From: an uncultured Anaeromusa sp.
GTDB lineage: Bacteria > Bacillota > Negativicutes > Anaeromusales > Anaeromusaceae
Assembly: GCF_963668665.1 (NCBI RefSeq)
Contig: NZ_OY764901.1
Span: 62,001-126,000, forward strand
Direction of reading: 5' to 3'
Length of the DNA: 64,000 nucleotides
The stretch's first letter is position 1; each line of letters starts with the position of its first letter. The notes beneath the pieces were generated by a model. The model had not been told where the DNA came from. It made no database searches and saw only the letters and a list, made by a program, of their open reading frames with translations. The translations under genes were made by a program, and so were the position numbers. Shown here piece by piece: positions 11,944 through 20,227 of this stretch.

Positions 11944-12122
11944 ATCTGAGGCAGGTCTCCTGGCTCCCGATTCATCGATACATTGCCGCCTTCCCTGCAA
12001 CTTTTTTGATGCAAGTGGCTTCTGGCAAGCTCTCATCGGTACAGTGGCGGGCCCGCGCGTACACGGCCTTTTATTAAGCCGCTCCGACTTCCCTATTCTC
12101 CGCAATTAGCGGCACCTCAGTC
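11944..12122 (-). ncRNA. Cobalamin riboswitch
   Basis: Minus-strand leader with the class signatures in order: GGTGCCGC at the 5' end, GAATAGGGAAG, GCCCGCCACTGT, GCCAGAAGCCAC and the 3' GGGAGCCAGGAGACCTGCC (the B12-box region near 11945-11970). It binds adenosylcobamide and should repress the two cobT paralogues downstream through the following terminator. Confidence 0.93.
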
Positions 12123-12144
12123 ATATATTTATGAAATTGAGGTC

Positions 12145-12173
12145 AGTATACCAACACTTTTCTCATTCGTCAA
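12145..12173 (-). promoter_or_regulatory. Sigma-A promoter of the riboswitch-cobT operon
   Basis: Minus-strand TTGACG (12168-12173), exactly 17 bp, then TATACT (12145-12150), ending about 22 bp before the riboswitch. Confidence 0.8.
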
Positions 12174-12185
12174 GAACGGAATAAC

Positions 12186-12214
12186 TTGCTTTATCACTGC
12201 ATTGCCGCTATAAT
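12186..12214 (+). promoter_or_regulatory. Sigma-A promoter of the PII gene
   Basis: Plus-strand TTGCTT (12186-12191), a 17-bp spacer and a perfect TATAAT (12209-12214). The leader to the ATG is about 100 nt. Confidence 0.75.
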
Positions 12215-12321
12215 TATAAGCATAGTTTGAATATGTTTCCGGAACAATGGTCGTTCCTCTGACAATCGTTTTGATTGGCAGTGGAGCGATTTTTTTGTTC
12301 CCCAAAAAAGGAGGAATACAC

Positions 12322-12696
12322 ATGGAGCCTATTACCAAGGTGGAAATCATCACCCGTCCCGCCAAGTTGGACGACCTCAAGGAAGCCATGAATAAAATCG
12401 GCGTTACCGGCATGACCGTCAGCCAAATCTTCGGCAGCGGCTTGACTAAAGGCCATGTAGAAGTATACCGCGGTTCCGAGTATTCCGTAAACTTGCTGCC
12501 AAAAATCAAAGTCGAAATTGTTGTCTGCGAAGTACCTGTAGAAACCGTAGTTAAAACCGCTAAAGAAATCTTGAAAACAGGCAAGCTGGGAGATGGCAAA
12601 ATCTTTATTCAGCCGCTGGCTAATGCCGTGCGCATCCGCACTGGCGACGAAGGGCCTGATGCCATCAAGGCCCCTAAAGACACCAAAAGCGCTTAA
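12322..12696 (+). CDS. PII family nitrogen regulatory protein
   Basis: A 124-residue PII signal protein (GlnB/GlnK family), a cytoplasmic trimer that senses 2-oxoglutarate and ATP/ADP. N-terminal KVEIITRPAKLDDLKEAM; a T-loop with GHVEVYRGSEY, where the final Tyr (residue 54) aligns with the uridylylation site of enterobacterial PII; and a B-loop region KTGKLGDGKIFI. The ATG at 12322 follows GGAGG at 7 nt; upstream in-frame codons are not needed. No amtB, glnA or nif gene is adjacent, so its target is unknown. It ends at a hairpin now split by an insertion sequence. Confidence 0.9.
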   Translation: MEPITKVEIITRPAKLDDLKEAMNKIGVTGMTVSQIFGSGLTKGHVEVYRGSEYSVNLLPKIKVEIVVCEVPVETVVKTAKEILKTGKLGDGKIFIQPLANAVRIRTGDEGPDAIKAPKDTKSA

Positions 12697-12802
12697 TGCA
12701 AAGAAGAAGAGCCGGCAGATATTGGTGTGCTCCCCGTCAATAGGACAATTAAAAACATAAAGATTTTCTTTACAGCTCATCCAGTTGGATGGGCTGTTTT
12801 CC

Positions 12803-13624
12803 CTATGCAGCCTTGTAATGTTCGTGGTATTCACAAGGTGTCATAACACCCAGTTTTCGTTGTAACCGGTCAAAGTTGTAGTAGTGAATATAGCTACGGA
12901 TTGCATGTATCAATTCGGTTCTGCTGGTGAATTTCCGGCCATAGTACATCTCGCGCTTTAGTATTCCCCAGAAGCCCTCCATGGGCCCATTGTCAATGCA
13001 GTGGGCTACGCGAGACATGCTTTGAGTCATTTCTTGTTTGACGAGTCTATTGCGAAAGCCGAGGCTCGTATACTGAAATCCGCGATCGCTGTGAAACAGT
13101 GGATGTGCGGTTGGTTCTGCTTTTATTGCTGTATCGAACGTATCAAACGCCAGCCGGTTATCATTATGGTCGCGCACTACAAACGACACAATTCTGCGAT
13201 CATAGAGATCCAATATGGCACTCAGATAAAGCTTGCGCATGACTGGACCTTCAAAATATTTAAACTCACTTACATCAGTCAACCATTTTTCATTAGGACA
13301 ATCTGCATGGAACTTGCGGTTCAGAATATTGTCTGCTATATAAGCCGGATTCGATGCACGACGAGTGCAACAGTTATGCGGGTTCTTTATTGTAGACTGG
13401 ATATGGAGTTTCCGAGTAATCCGCAGGATGCGTTTGTCGTTTACTTGTTCCTTGTATTTGCGACTTAGATCGTCTCGAATCCGGCGGTACCCTTTATCCG
13501 GATGCTGCGCATGGATTTCTATCACTTCTTTGGCTAGCCGTTCGTTTTCTTGTTCACGCAAGCTTTTACCATCATTGCGCCAATGGTAGTAGGCCGACCG
13601 GCTGACATGCAGGATTTTACACAA
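12803..13624 (-). CDS. IS3-family transposase OrfB (DDE integrase domain)
   Basis: A 273-residue open frame from the first ATG, with an HTH_21-like N-terminus (CKILHVSRSAYYHWRND) and an rve integrase core. The catalytic triad is visible: D in WLTDVSEFKYF, D in FHSDRGFQYTS, and E in DNGPMEGFWGILKREM. The open frame continues upstream of this ATG without a stop, in the -1 register relative to OrfA (residues TRQEREYEAVKALAED), so the functional product is probably an OrfAB fusion made by a -1 ribosomal frameshift before 13669. It is transcribed on the same strand as the pdu operon. Confidence 0.9.
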   Translation of the reverse strand: MCKILHVSRSAYYHWRNDGKSLREQENERLAKEVIEIHAQHPDKGYRRIRDDLSRKYKEQVNDKRILRITRKLHIQSTIKNPHNCCTRRASNPAYIADNILNRKFHADCPNEKWLTDVSEFKYFEGPVMRKLYLSAILDLYDRRIVSFVVRDHNDNRLAFDTFDTAIKAEPTAHPLFHSDRGFQYTSLGFRNRLVKQEMTQSMSRVAHCIDNGPMEGFWGILKREMYYGRKFTSRTELIHAIRSYIHYYNFDRLQRKLGVMTPCEYHEHYKAA

Positions 13625-13668
13625 TATCTCAACTGGGTAATGCTTTTGATTATCTTCAGCTAAAGCTT

Positions 13669-14388
13669 TTACCGCTTCGTATTCTCGTTCTTGCCGCGTA
13701 AAGCCAAGACATCCCTTCTTTCCAGTTCCTGCAGTTTTTTTAGCACATCAACCTCCATCTGCAGCCTCCAGTTCTTGTGTTTCAACTGGGCAACTTCAGC
13801 CTCTAGTTCTTCTTGCGGGGTACGGCCAGGCAAGGTTCCAACCCGATGCCCACGCCGATCTTCCAGACCCATTTTTCCCATTTCTAGATATTTTTTTGTC
13901 CATTGGTATACCTGTTGGTATGATACCTGGTATTTTAGGGCTGTTTCGCCATAATTCATATCATGAGCAAGACAGTATTCAACGATTTCTACACGATTAG
14001 TCTGCGTCGTTTTTCTAGCTTTCGACATGATTCGACTTCCTCCTGACCGGAGCTTGAACTCCTCATGTCCATTATACTGCTTTAGCCAGCGACTCAATTG
14101 GCAATCTGAGTGAATCTGATATTTCTTGCAAATATCTAATAGAGAATCGTTGCCTTGCAGATAATCAGTCACAGCTGCCAGTTTCAGTTTAGGCGGATAT
14201 ACTCGATTGTGTTTCTGTGGTTCTAAGCCGGATTTACCTTCTGACTGGTACTGAAAAATCCATCTTCTTACTATTTTCCCGTCAACTTCTAGGGCTTTTG
14301 CTATGTCAGCTATGCTTATGCTTTCTGCCAAATACTTCTTGCAAGCCTCTACCTTCAAAGTGGTCGATACCTTTTCTTTTTGTGGCAT
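13669..14388 (-). CDS. IS3-family OrfA, DNA-binding subunit
   Basis: About 239 residues from ATG 14388 (GGGGG 7 nt upstream). Three helix-turn-helix-like segments are visible: SIADIAKALEVDGKIVRRWI, SLLDICKKYQIHSDCQLSRW and NYGETALKYQVSYQQVYQWT. A leucine-zipper-like end follows (AEVAQLKHKNWRLQMEVDVL). This long OrfA type recognises the inverted repeats and provides the N-terminus of the OrfAB transposase. The frame ends at a TAA at 13669 inside the expected frameshift window. Confidence 0.87.
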   Translation of the reverse strand: MPQKEKVSTTLKVEACKKYLAESISIADIAKALEVDGKIVRRWIFQYQSEGKSGLEPQKHNRVYPPKLKLAAVTDYLQGNDSLLDICKKYQIHSDCQLSRWLKQYNGHEEFKLRSGGSRIMSKARKTTQTNRVEIVEYCLAHDMNYGETALKYQVSYQQVYQWTKKYLEMGKMGLEDRRGHRVGTLPGRTPQEELEAEVAQLKHKNWRLQMEVDVLKKLQELERRDVLALRGKNENTKR

Positions 14389-14537
14389 AAAATTACCCCC
14401 TAGATAGGACAATGTATTTTTTCATTGTCCTATCTAGGGGGAGCATATCATATCTGCCGGCTCTTCTTCTTTGCATGTCGAATGGGTCCTATCGTGACGC
14501 GCCGTCCCCGTGAGGCGTCGCGGCGGCCCCCAACGGC

Positions 14538-15698
14538 CTAGGAGTATGCCTTCTGATACAAAGCAAGAATTTCCTTTTCATTCGTTTCACGAGGATTGCC
14601 AGGCGTGCAAACATCGGCAAAGGCGGCAGCAGCTAACTTGGGCAGATCCTCTTCCTGCACGCCGATATCTTGCAGTTTTTGCGGAATACGGATCTTCTTA
14701 GACAACTTCACTACCGCATCTACAGCCGCTTTACGATAAGCATCCTGCTCCATTGCATCCACACCCTGAACGCCCATAGCGCGAGCAATTTCTTTGTATT
14801 TTTCTCCGGATGCCGGAGCATTGTATTCCATGACATAAGGAAGCAGCAAAGCATTAGCAACGCCATGAGGCGTATCATAGAGCGCGCCCAACGGATGCGC
14901 CATGGAATGAACAATGCCCAAGCCTACATTGGAAAAGCCCATACCGGCCACATACTGAGCCAACGCCATGCCGCTTCTGGCTTCTACATTGGCAGGCTGC
15001 TCCACAGCCGTAGCCAAGTGCTTAGCAATGAGGCTAATGGACTGCAACGCAAACATATCGCTCATCTCCCAAGCACCCTGCGTAATATACCCTTCAATCG
15101 CATGAGTTAGCGCATCCATACCAGTGGCAGCCGTCAACCCTTTAGGCATAGAAGTCATCAGTTGCGGGTCTACGACTGCCATAACGGGAATGTCGTTAGG
15201 ATCCACGCAAACCATTTTTTTGACGTTTTTCTCATCAGTAATGACGTAGTTAATCGTAACTTCCGCCGCGGTTCCCGCTGTCGTCGGCACCGCAATGACC
15301 GGCACGCTTTTGGCTTTAGTCGCTGCACAGCCTTCCAGCGAGCATACATCGGCAAACTCAGGATTGTTCACCACAATGCCAATCCCCTTGGCTGTATCAA
15401 TGGGAGAGCCGCCGCCAATGGCCACAATGCAATCAGCGCCGGACGCTTTAAAAGCAGCCACGCCGCCATTGACATTAGCCACTGTCGGATTTTGTTTCAC
15501 TTCATCATAGAGCGAGAAAGGAACTGACGCTTTTTCCAAAACCGCTGTAACCTGAGCAGCTACGCCAGCAGCCACCAAATCTTTATCGGTCACTACAAAG
15601 GCTTTGGAAAAACCGCGCCGCGTCATTTCTTCCGGAATCACTTCAATAGCGCCTGCGCCAAAATAGGATGTTTCATTGAGAACCATACGTTTAACCAT
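14538..15698 (-). CDS. pduQ: Iron-containing alcohol dehydrogenase, probable 1-propanol dehydrogenase PduQ
   Basis: A 386-residue group III Fe-dependent alcohol dehydrogenase; reduces the aldehyde to alcohol and recycles NAD+ for PduP inside the compartment. NAD-binding GGGSPIDTAKGIGI lies near residue 95, PTTAGTAAEVT follows, then DALTHAIEGYI and the metal-binding HSMAHPLGALYDTPHGVANA carrying the iron-ligand histidines. The ATG follows GGGGGG at 6 nt. It is the last gene of the pdu operon, 12 nt after the chemoreceptor, where pduQ would also be expected functionally. A second paralogue lies at 39372. Substrate is inferred from location. Confidence 0.85.
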   Translation of the reverse strand: MVKRMVLNETSYFGAGAIEVIPEEMTRRGFSKAFVVTDKDLVAAGVAAQVTAVLEKASVPFSLYDEVKQNPTVANVNGGVAAFKASGADCIVAIGGGSPIDTAKGIGIVVNNPEFADVCSLEGCAATKAKSVPVIAVPTTAGTAAEVTINYVITDEKNVKKMVCVDPNDIPVMAVVDPQLMTSMPKGLTAATGMDALTHAIEGYITQGAWEMSDMFALQSISLIAKHLATAVEQPANVEARSGMALAQYVAGMGFSNVGLGIVHSMAHPLGALYDTPHGVANALLLPYVMEYNAPASGEKYKEIARAMGVQGVDAMEQDAYRKAAVDAVVKLSKKIRIPQKLQDIGVQEEDLPKLAAAAFADVCTPGNPRETNEKEILALYQKAYS

Positions 15699-15710
15699 AG
15701 TGCGCCCCCC

Positions 15711-16748
15711 CTACAATTGTAGTTTCATCTCGTCGGCGGCAGCTTGTACGTTGCGCGCCATGCCATCCAGATCCTGAATCGCATCGGAAATAGTCCGCAT
15801 AAACTCCTGATGACGTTCGACAATCGCTCCGGTGTTGGAAATTTCTTTTTCGATTTCCTGCATGCCTTTTTGTATGTTTTGCAGAATTCCTTCTATTTTT
15901 TGCGCTGAATCCACGCTGACTCCAGCCAGATTCCGCACCTCCTGCGCCACTACGGCAAAGCCTCGGCCCATTTCACCAGCCCGCGCCGCCTCAATGGCGG
16001 CATTCAAGCCTAATAATTTTGTTTGATCGGCCACGTTCCGTATAAAACGCAAGATTTCATCCGTGTCTTTCACTTTCTGCTTCGTTTCCGAAGTAGAATC
16101 TAACAGCATCTGTGAGTTTTCCACGAGCGAGGAGACATGCTTCGTTACATCCTCTACCCGCCCAGAAACGTCGGCAATACGATTCCCCATGCTTCCGGAG
16201 ACGTCTAAAAAGTATTCCGTACTCTTCATTACCTTCAACCGCTGGTACCCCATGCGAGACAGCGCATTGGCCACAATGTAGAGCAAATCTGCCGCCGCTC
16301 GTATGCTTTCTTCCGGCACAATACGGATTTTCCGCAAAGCCCCTAGGTATTCTTCCGGTTCAATGCCCAGTTCCACCGCAATCCGGCGAAATTTCTCCTC
16401 ATCCGGCGGCTGTGGCAGTACCTGACCTCCCAGCATGGAACCAAGTTGTTTTCCTTCCACAACAATGGGAGCGGCAAAATCCATCAAGCCTCCATGGCAG
16501 TAGTAAATCGCCGGTTTTCCCGTGCGGGCTGCTTCTTGGCCGCCTTTGATATCGCATTCATTGCAGCGTTTAGCCCCTTCGGTGGTATTTCTGGTTTTTT
16601 TCATGCAAAAATCAGTAAAATTGCTCGGCTTCGTCACCGGACCTTCATGGTCTACAGTAATACTGGCCATCCCCATAGCCAGCGCAAAGCGGTCCTGTAT
16701 CTGCTGCAGCAAATCCAGATCGATAACATCACGTAACGTATGTTCCAT
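15711..16748 (-). CDS. Soluble chemoreceptor with PocR sensor domain and MCP signalling domain
   Basis: A 345-residue protein without transmembrane or HAMP segments. Residues 1-165 form a PocR domain with Cys at 48, 62, 65 and 84 (FCMKKT, RCNECD, YYCHGGL). Residues 175-345 are a short methyl-accepting chemotaxis domain whose hairpin tip is canonical: [20 protein letters not shown] then [11 protein letters not shown] (about 245-275). PocR domains bind small molecules such as diols and are best known from the pdu regulator PocR. It sits inside the operon between pduT (39-nt gap) and pduQ. The nearby histidine kinase at 32761 has the same sensor domain. I infer cytoplasmic sensing of the pathway substrate or product coupled to CheA/CheW; ligand and partners are unproven. 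Confidence 0.88.
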   Translation of the reverse strand: MEHTLRDVIDLDLLQQIQDRFALAMGMASITVDHEGPVTKPSNFTDFCMKKTRNTTEGAKRCNECDIKGGQEAARTGKPAIYYCHGGLMDFAAPIVVEGKQLGSMLGGQVLPQPPDEEKFRRIAVELGIEPEEYLGALRKIRIVPEESIRAAADLLYIVANALSRMGYQRLKVMKSTEYFLDVSGSMGNRIADVSGRVEDVTKHVSSLVENSQMLLDSTSETKQKVKDTDEILRFIRNVADQTKLLGLNAAIEAARAGEMGRGFAVVAQEVRNLAGVSVDSAQKIEGILQNIQKGMQEIEKEISNTGAIVERHQEFMRTISDAIQDLDGMARNVQAAADEMKLQL

Positions 16749-16787
16749 CTCGTCCGTCCCTTCCACGCCTTGGCAGGTATGTCCGTT

Positions 16788-17339
16788 TTAGAATAATGCT
16801 TCGTGCAAATTTTTATGCGGCGCAGGCAGAACCAGTTGATCCACTAGGAAACCGCCATGCTCAATGGCATGCGCCCCTGCACGCACCGCAGAATTGACAG
16901 CACCCACATCACCTGTTAAGGTCACAACCGCCTTGCCGCCCATACCGCGCGCTAAACGCACATCAATAAGAGCGATATTAGCCGCTTTAGCCGCCGCATC
17001 AGCAGCAACCACGGCGGAAGCCACTGAATAGGTTTCAATCACGCCTAAAGCATGAATTTCATGGACGTCACTGCAACCGCTCACGGCGCCAATCAAGGAA
17101 TCATGCGGATTAGGCAGCACGAACTCATCCACTACATTTTCTTCGCCACCTACCGCCTTGCCGCTGCGAATCGCGCTTTGCACCGCTCCGACATCACCGG
17201 CTACCATAACCACATATTTGCCAGGACAAAGCGGCTGAGCCATAACCATATCCACATTTGCCGCTTTAAGCATAGCATCCGCCGACAAAATGCCCCGCGT
17301 GATGTTCTTCAATTCCAACAAGCCAATGGCTCGCTTCAT
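16788..17339 (-). CDS. pduT: Microcompartment shell protein PduT (tandem BMC trimer, Fe-S)
   Basis: A 183-residue tandem-BMC-domain shell protein forming pseudohexameric trimers. Both halves carry the BMC core (AIGLLELKNITRGILSADAM and ALGVIETYSVASAVVAADAA). With the start at 17339 (second ATG, GGGGG 7 nt upstream) the pore cysteine falls at position 38 in AQPLCPGKYV, exactly the residue that binds the [4Fe-4S] cluster in characterised PduT. It is thought to pass electrons across the shell, probably to or from PduS, whose gene lies 21 nt upstream. Confidence 0.93.
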   Translation of the reverse strand: MKRAIGLLELKNITRGILSADAMLKAANVDMVMAQPLCPGKYVVMVAGDVGAVQSAIRSGKAVGGEENVVDEFVLPNPHDSLIGAVSGCSDVHEIHALGVIETYSVASAVVAADAAAKAANIALIDVRLARGMGGKAVVTLTGDVGAVNSAVRAGAHAIEHGGFLVDQLVLPAPHKNLHEALF

Positions 17340-17360
17340 GTTCATTCCCCCTGTACGCTA

Positions 17361-18725
17361 CTACGCCTGAATGACAATGGCGCCGTCGATGCTTACAACC
17401 TTGCCGGCTATACTGGCATGCACGTTAGCTCCCAGCCCGGCTCCTTCGGGAATCTCCGCCACCAATTGCCCTTTCGCGACGCTGTCTCCCACGGCTACAA
17501 TCGGCTTGGCCGGCGCTCCGATGTGCTGCGATAACAATAGCTTCACGCTGCGCACCTGCGGCATTTCCGCCAACAGCGGCGCTTTCACATCATACTGCGA
17601 CAGTCCCAGCCGAGCCACAAGGCGTTTCGTGGGAATCATGCGATATTCACGGCCCCCGCGTACCGCGCAAGGAGCTTCATGGTATGGATTGCGCACTTTC
17701 TGCTTGGCAAATTCCTTTTTCAAATGCCCATTTACCAAGCGCGGCGACAACCCCATGGTACAGCCAAACACTTCACAAGCGCCGCATTCCGAGCAAAGCA
17801 TGGCTCGCTGCAGAATATCCGGCTGCTCGCTGTTGCTGTGGCCGATGGCTTGCATAATGCGATGCGGCTCTAAGCCGTGTCCCAGAAGGTTTCGCGGGCA
17901 TACATCGGTACAAGCCCGACAATTGCAGCAAACCGCGCGGGAACGATTGAGCACATGCTCCCAAGACAAGCGCCGCCCTCGAATAATGCTATGACTTTCC
18001 GGCAAAACTAACAAGCCGCCGGTTGTTTTCGTAATTGGCGCGTCTTCTTCAATCAGTTTTCCCATCATCGGACCGCCGTCAATAATAGCGTAAGGACCGG
18101 TTGTGGGGCCGCCCGCCATGGCCAAGGCTTCTTTTACAGACATGCCCACAGGCGCCTTGATGGTTATCGGCTTAGCTACCGCGCCGCCGATAGTGACGTA
18201 CTTTTCGGTAACGCCTTCTCCCTGCAACGCTTTGGCTACGTTAATCAACGTCTCCACATTGGCGACTACTACCCCTACTTGCAGGGGAATACCGCCTTCC
18301 GGCACAATGCGCCCTGTAATTTCACGAACCAGCACTTGCTCGTCGCCAGCCGGATAAATATCCGGCAAATACGCCAGTTCCACATTTTTTTCGTTCATAT
18401 CGGCCAAAGTCTTTGTCAAACTTTCAATAGCCGGACCGTATTTGTGTTTTAGCCCAACATAAGCCTTTTGTGCGCCAGTAGCCACCATCACAGCCCGCAG
18501 GCCCAGCAGCATGGCCTGGCTTTCGCTGGCCATAAGCTGCTGATGCGCCCGCAGAAGGGGCTCGCACTCGGCGCCATTCACCAGAATGGTGTCGACACTG
18601 GCGTTGATTTTTACATGCGTAGGGAAGCCGGCGCCGCCGGCTCCCACTACGCCTGCCGCCTTAACAGCGGCAATAATTTCTTCACGTACATTCTCAGCCA
18701 ATTGGTTCGCCCCCTGTTCTTCCAT
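17361..18725 (-). CDS. pduS: PduS, RnfC-like cobalamin reductase
   Basis: A 454-residue flavo-iron-sulfur protein that reduces cob(II)alamin for re-adenosylation by PduO. The N-terminal RnfC/NuoF-like domain has GAGGAGFPTHVK and NGAECEPLL. Two ferredoxin-like Cys clusters follow: CCNCRACTDVCP (266-277) and CSECGACEVFGC (311-322). A C-terminal barrel-sandwich segment ends the protein. The ATG overlaps the pduP stop codon (TGATG), so translation is coupled; an in-frame TTG one codon earlier is less likely. Partner genes pduT and pduO flank it. Confidence 0.94.
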   Translation of the reverse strand: MEEQGANQLAENVREEIIAAVKAAGVVGAGGAGFPTHVKINASVDTILVNGAECEPLLRAHQQLMASESQAMLLGLRAVMVATGAQKAYVGLKHKYGPAIESLTKTLADMNEKNVELAYLPDIYPAGDEQVLVREITGRIVPEGGIPLQVGVVVANVETLINVAKALQGEGVTEKYVTIGGAVAKPITIKAPVGMSVKEALAMAGGPTTGPYAIIDGGPMMGKLIEEDAPITKTTGGLLVLPESHSIIRGRRLSWEHVLNRSRAVCCNCRACTDVCPRNLLGHGLEPHRIMQAIGHSNSEQPDILQRAMLCSECGACEVFGCTMGLSPRLVNGHLKKEFAKQKVRNPYHEAPCAVRGGREYRMIPTKRLVARLGLSQYDVKAPLLAEMPQVRSVKLLLSQHIGAPAKPIVAVGDSVAKGQLVAEIPEGAGLGANVHASIAGKVVSIDGAIVIQA

Positions 18726-20164
18726 CAAACGATGGAGAAGCCCTCCACCAGCACGCAGCGGCGCTGACGGGTAAAGCTCTTGGCGGAAGTCAGTCCTTCG
18801 CCGGTAGGGCCGGCAATAGTAAAGGTGGTGTACCCTTCGCCGCCTACGCCGATACCGGCATAAGAAGGCGCATTTTTTACAAAAATGGTGGTTTCAATGG
18901 CTCGCGCCATGCGAGTCAAATTGTCCACATTCTTAGAATGCATAATGGCCGTATGACGGTTGCCGTGCTCCACTTTGACAGCCAGCTCAATGGCGGCATC
19001 AATGTCTTTAACGGACACAACCGGCAATACCGGCATCATCAGTTCTTCCACAACAAAAGGATGATCCGCGGGCGCTTCGCACAGAACCACTTTGATCGTA
19101 TCCGGCACCGAAATGCCGATCTTATCCAAAATGTACTGCGCCGATTTACCTACATAATCCTTGTTGATGCCATAGACTTTTTTGGCAGGACCTGTGCAGC
19201 CTTCGGCAATCTTGCCTTCTTTGGCGGTCATGATCACTTCTTTGAGCGCTTCGCGCTGCTCTTCATTAATCAAGTACGCGCCATTGCGCTGCATGTACAT
19301 CATCAGCTGATCCGCGATAGAGCCGACAGCGATGACCTCTTTTTCCGCAATGCAAGGCAAGTTATTGTCAAAAGAACATCCATTGACAATATCCTTGGCC
19401 GCTTTGGGAATGTCTGCTGTTTCATCAACAACCACAGGAGGGTTGCCTGCGCCTGCGCCGATGGCTTTCTTGCCGGACGACAGGACGGCTTTAACCACGC
19501 CAGGTCCGCCGGTAGCCACCAGCATGTTGATATCGGGATGCTTCATCATAGCATTAGCCGCCTCAATGGACGGATTCGCTACGGACGTCATGAGATTAGC
19601 AGGCCCGCCAGCTTTAACAACGGCTTCGTTAAAAAGCCGAATGGTCCAAAGCGAGGTATTCTTCGCCGTCGGATGAGGGCTGAAGAAAATCGCATTGCCT
19701 GCGGCAATCATGCCGATGCCGTTGCAGATAATGGTTTCCGTAGGATTCGTAGTCGGCGTAATGGAGCCAATTACTCCGTACGGTCCCATTTCCAGCAGAG
19801 TCAAGCCGTCGTCTCCGGTCCATGCGACGGGCTTCAGATCCTCCGTACCCGGGCTTTTCATGGCTGCCAGCTGGTTTTTAAGAATTTTGTCGCTTACACG
19901 GCCCATGCCGCTTTCCCATACCGCCATTTCCGCCATCGTAGCCGCATTGGCATAGGCGGCATCCCGTATGGCTTGAACGAACTTTTCCCGTTCCATACGA
20001 GAAAATTGTTTCAACTCTTTATACGCCTTGCGGGCGGCGGCAACGGCTTCGTCAACCGTATCAAAAATGCCGTCTTGTACTTGTTTCGCATTTCCTTCGC
20101 CGCCTTGCAGCGAAGCTACAATTTCAGCGGTGATTTTTGCTATCAGCGCCTGATCTACTACCAT
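18725..20164 (-). CDS. pduP: CoA-acylating propionaldehyde dehydrogenase PduP
   Basis: Converts propionaldehyde (or 3-hydroxypropionaldehyde) plus CoA and NAD+ to acyl-CoA inside the shell. 479 residues from ATG 20164 (GGAGG 7 nt upstream; the longer frame is not needed). The first 20 residues are an amphipathic encapsulation-type helix (ALIAKITAEIVASLQGG) followed by a linker. The catalytic Cys is residue 271 in SFDNNLPCIAEKE; the cofactor-binding segment GPYGVIGSITPTTNPTET lies near residue 128. Length and motifs match PduP/EutE. Confidence 0.95.
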   Translation of the reverse strand: MVVDQALIAKITAEIVASLQGGEGNAKQVQDGIFDTVDEAVAAARKAYKELKQFSRMEREKFVQAIRDAAYANAATMAEMAVWESGMGRVSDKILKNQLAAMKSPGTEDLKPVAWTGDDGLTLLEMGPYGVIGSITPTTNPTETIICNGIGMIAAGNAIFFSPHPTAKNTSLWTIRLFNEAVVKAGGPANLMTSVANPSIEAANAMMKHPDINMLVATGGPGVVKAVLSSGKKAIGAGAGNPPVVVDETADIPKAAKDIVNGCSFDNNLPCIAEKEVIAVGSIADQLMMYMQRNGAYLINEEQREALKEVIMTAKEGKIAEGCTGPAKKVYGINKDYVGKSAQYILDKIGISVPDTIKVVLCEAPADHPFVVEELMMPVLPVVSVKDIDAAIELAVKVEHGNRHTAIMHSKNVDNLTRMARAIETTIFVKNAPSYAGIGVGGEGYTTFTIAGPTGEGLTSAKSFTRQRRCVLVEGFSIV

Positions 20165-20227
20165 TCTTGTTCCTCCTTCCGGCGCTACTGCGCCGTTTCG
20201 AAAGCCGCCGGCCAAAACCGCGCTTTC

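Larger units (their letters stand above)
12726..14447 (-). mobile_element. IS3-family insertion sequence
   Basis: About 1.72 kb. Imperfect terminal inverted repeats of about 28 bp: the left end reads TGTGCTCCCCGTCAATAGGA, and the right end read inward is TATGCTCCCCCTAGATAGGA. Two overlapping-frame genes (orfA, orfB) on the minus strand follow the IS3-family pattern, with the longer two-HTH OrfA of IS150-like members. No clear target duplication is seen. Both frames look intact, so it may be active. Confidence 0.85.
12697..14475. other. PII/pdu shared terminator hairpin split by an insertion sequence
   Basis: The 26 bases right after the PII stop (12697-12722, TGCAAAGAAGAAGAGCCGGC then AGATAT) are the exact reverse complement of 14450-14475. 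Brought together they form a terminator-type hairpin with A/T-rich ends between the convergent PII and pduQ genes. The insertion sequence occupies the loop. Confidence 0.8.

Noticed and set aside
12716..12726. Target-site duplication of the insertion sequence
   Set aside because: Bases next to the two IS ends (TGG on the left, TCA on the right) do not match; the flanking 26-bp repeat is an inverted hairpin, not a direct duplication.
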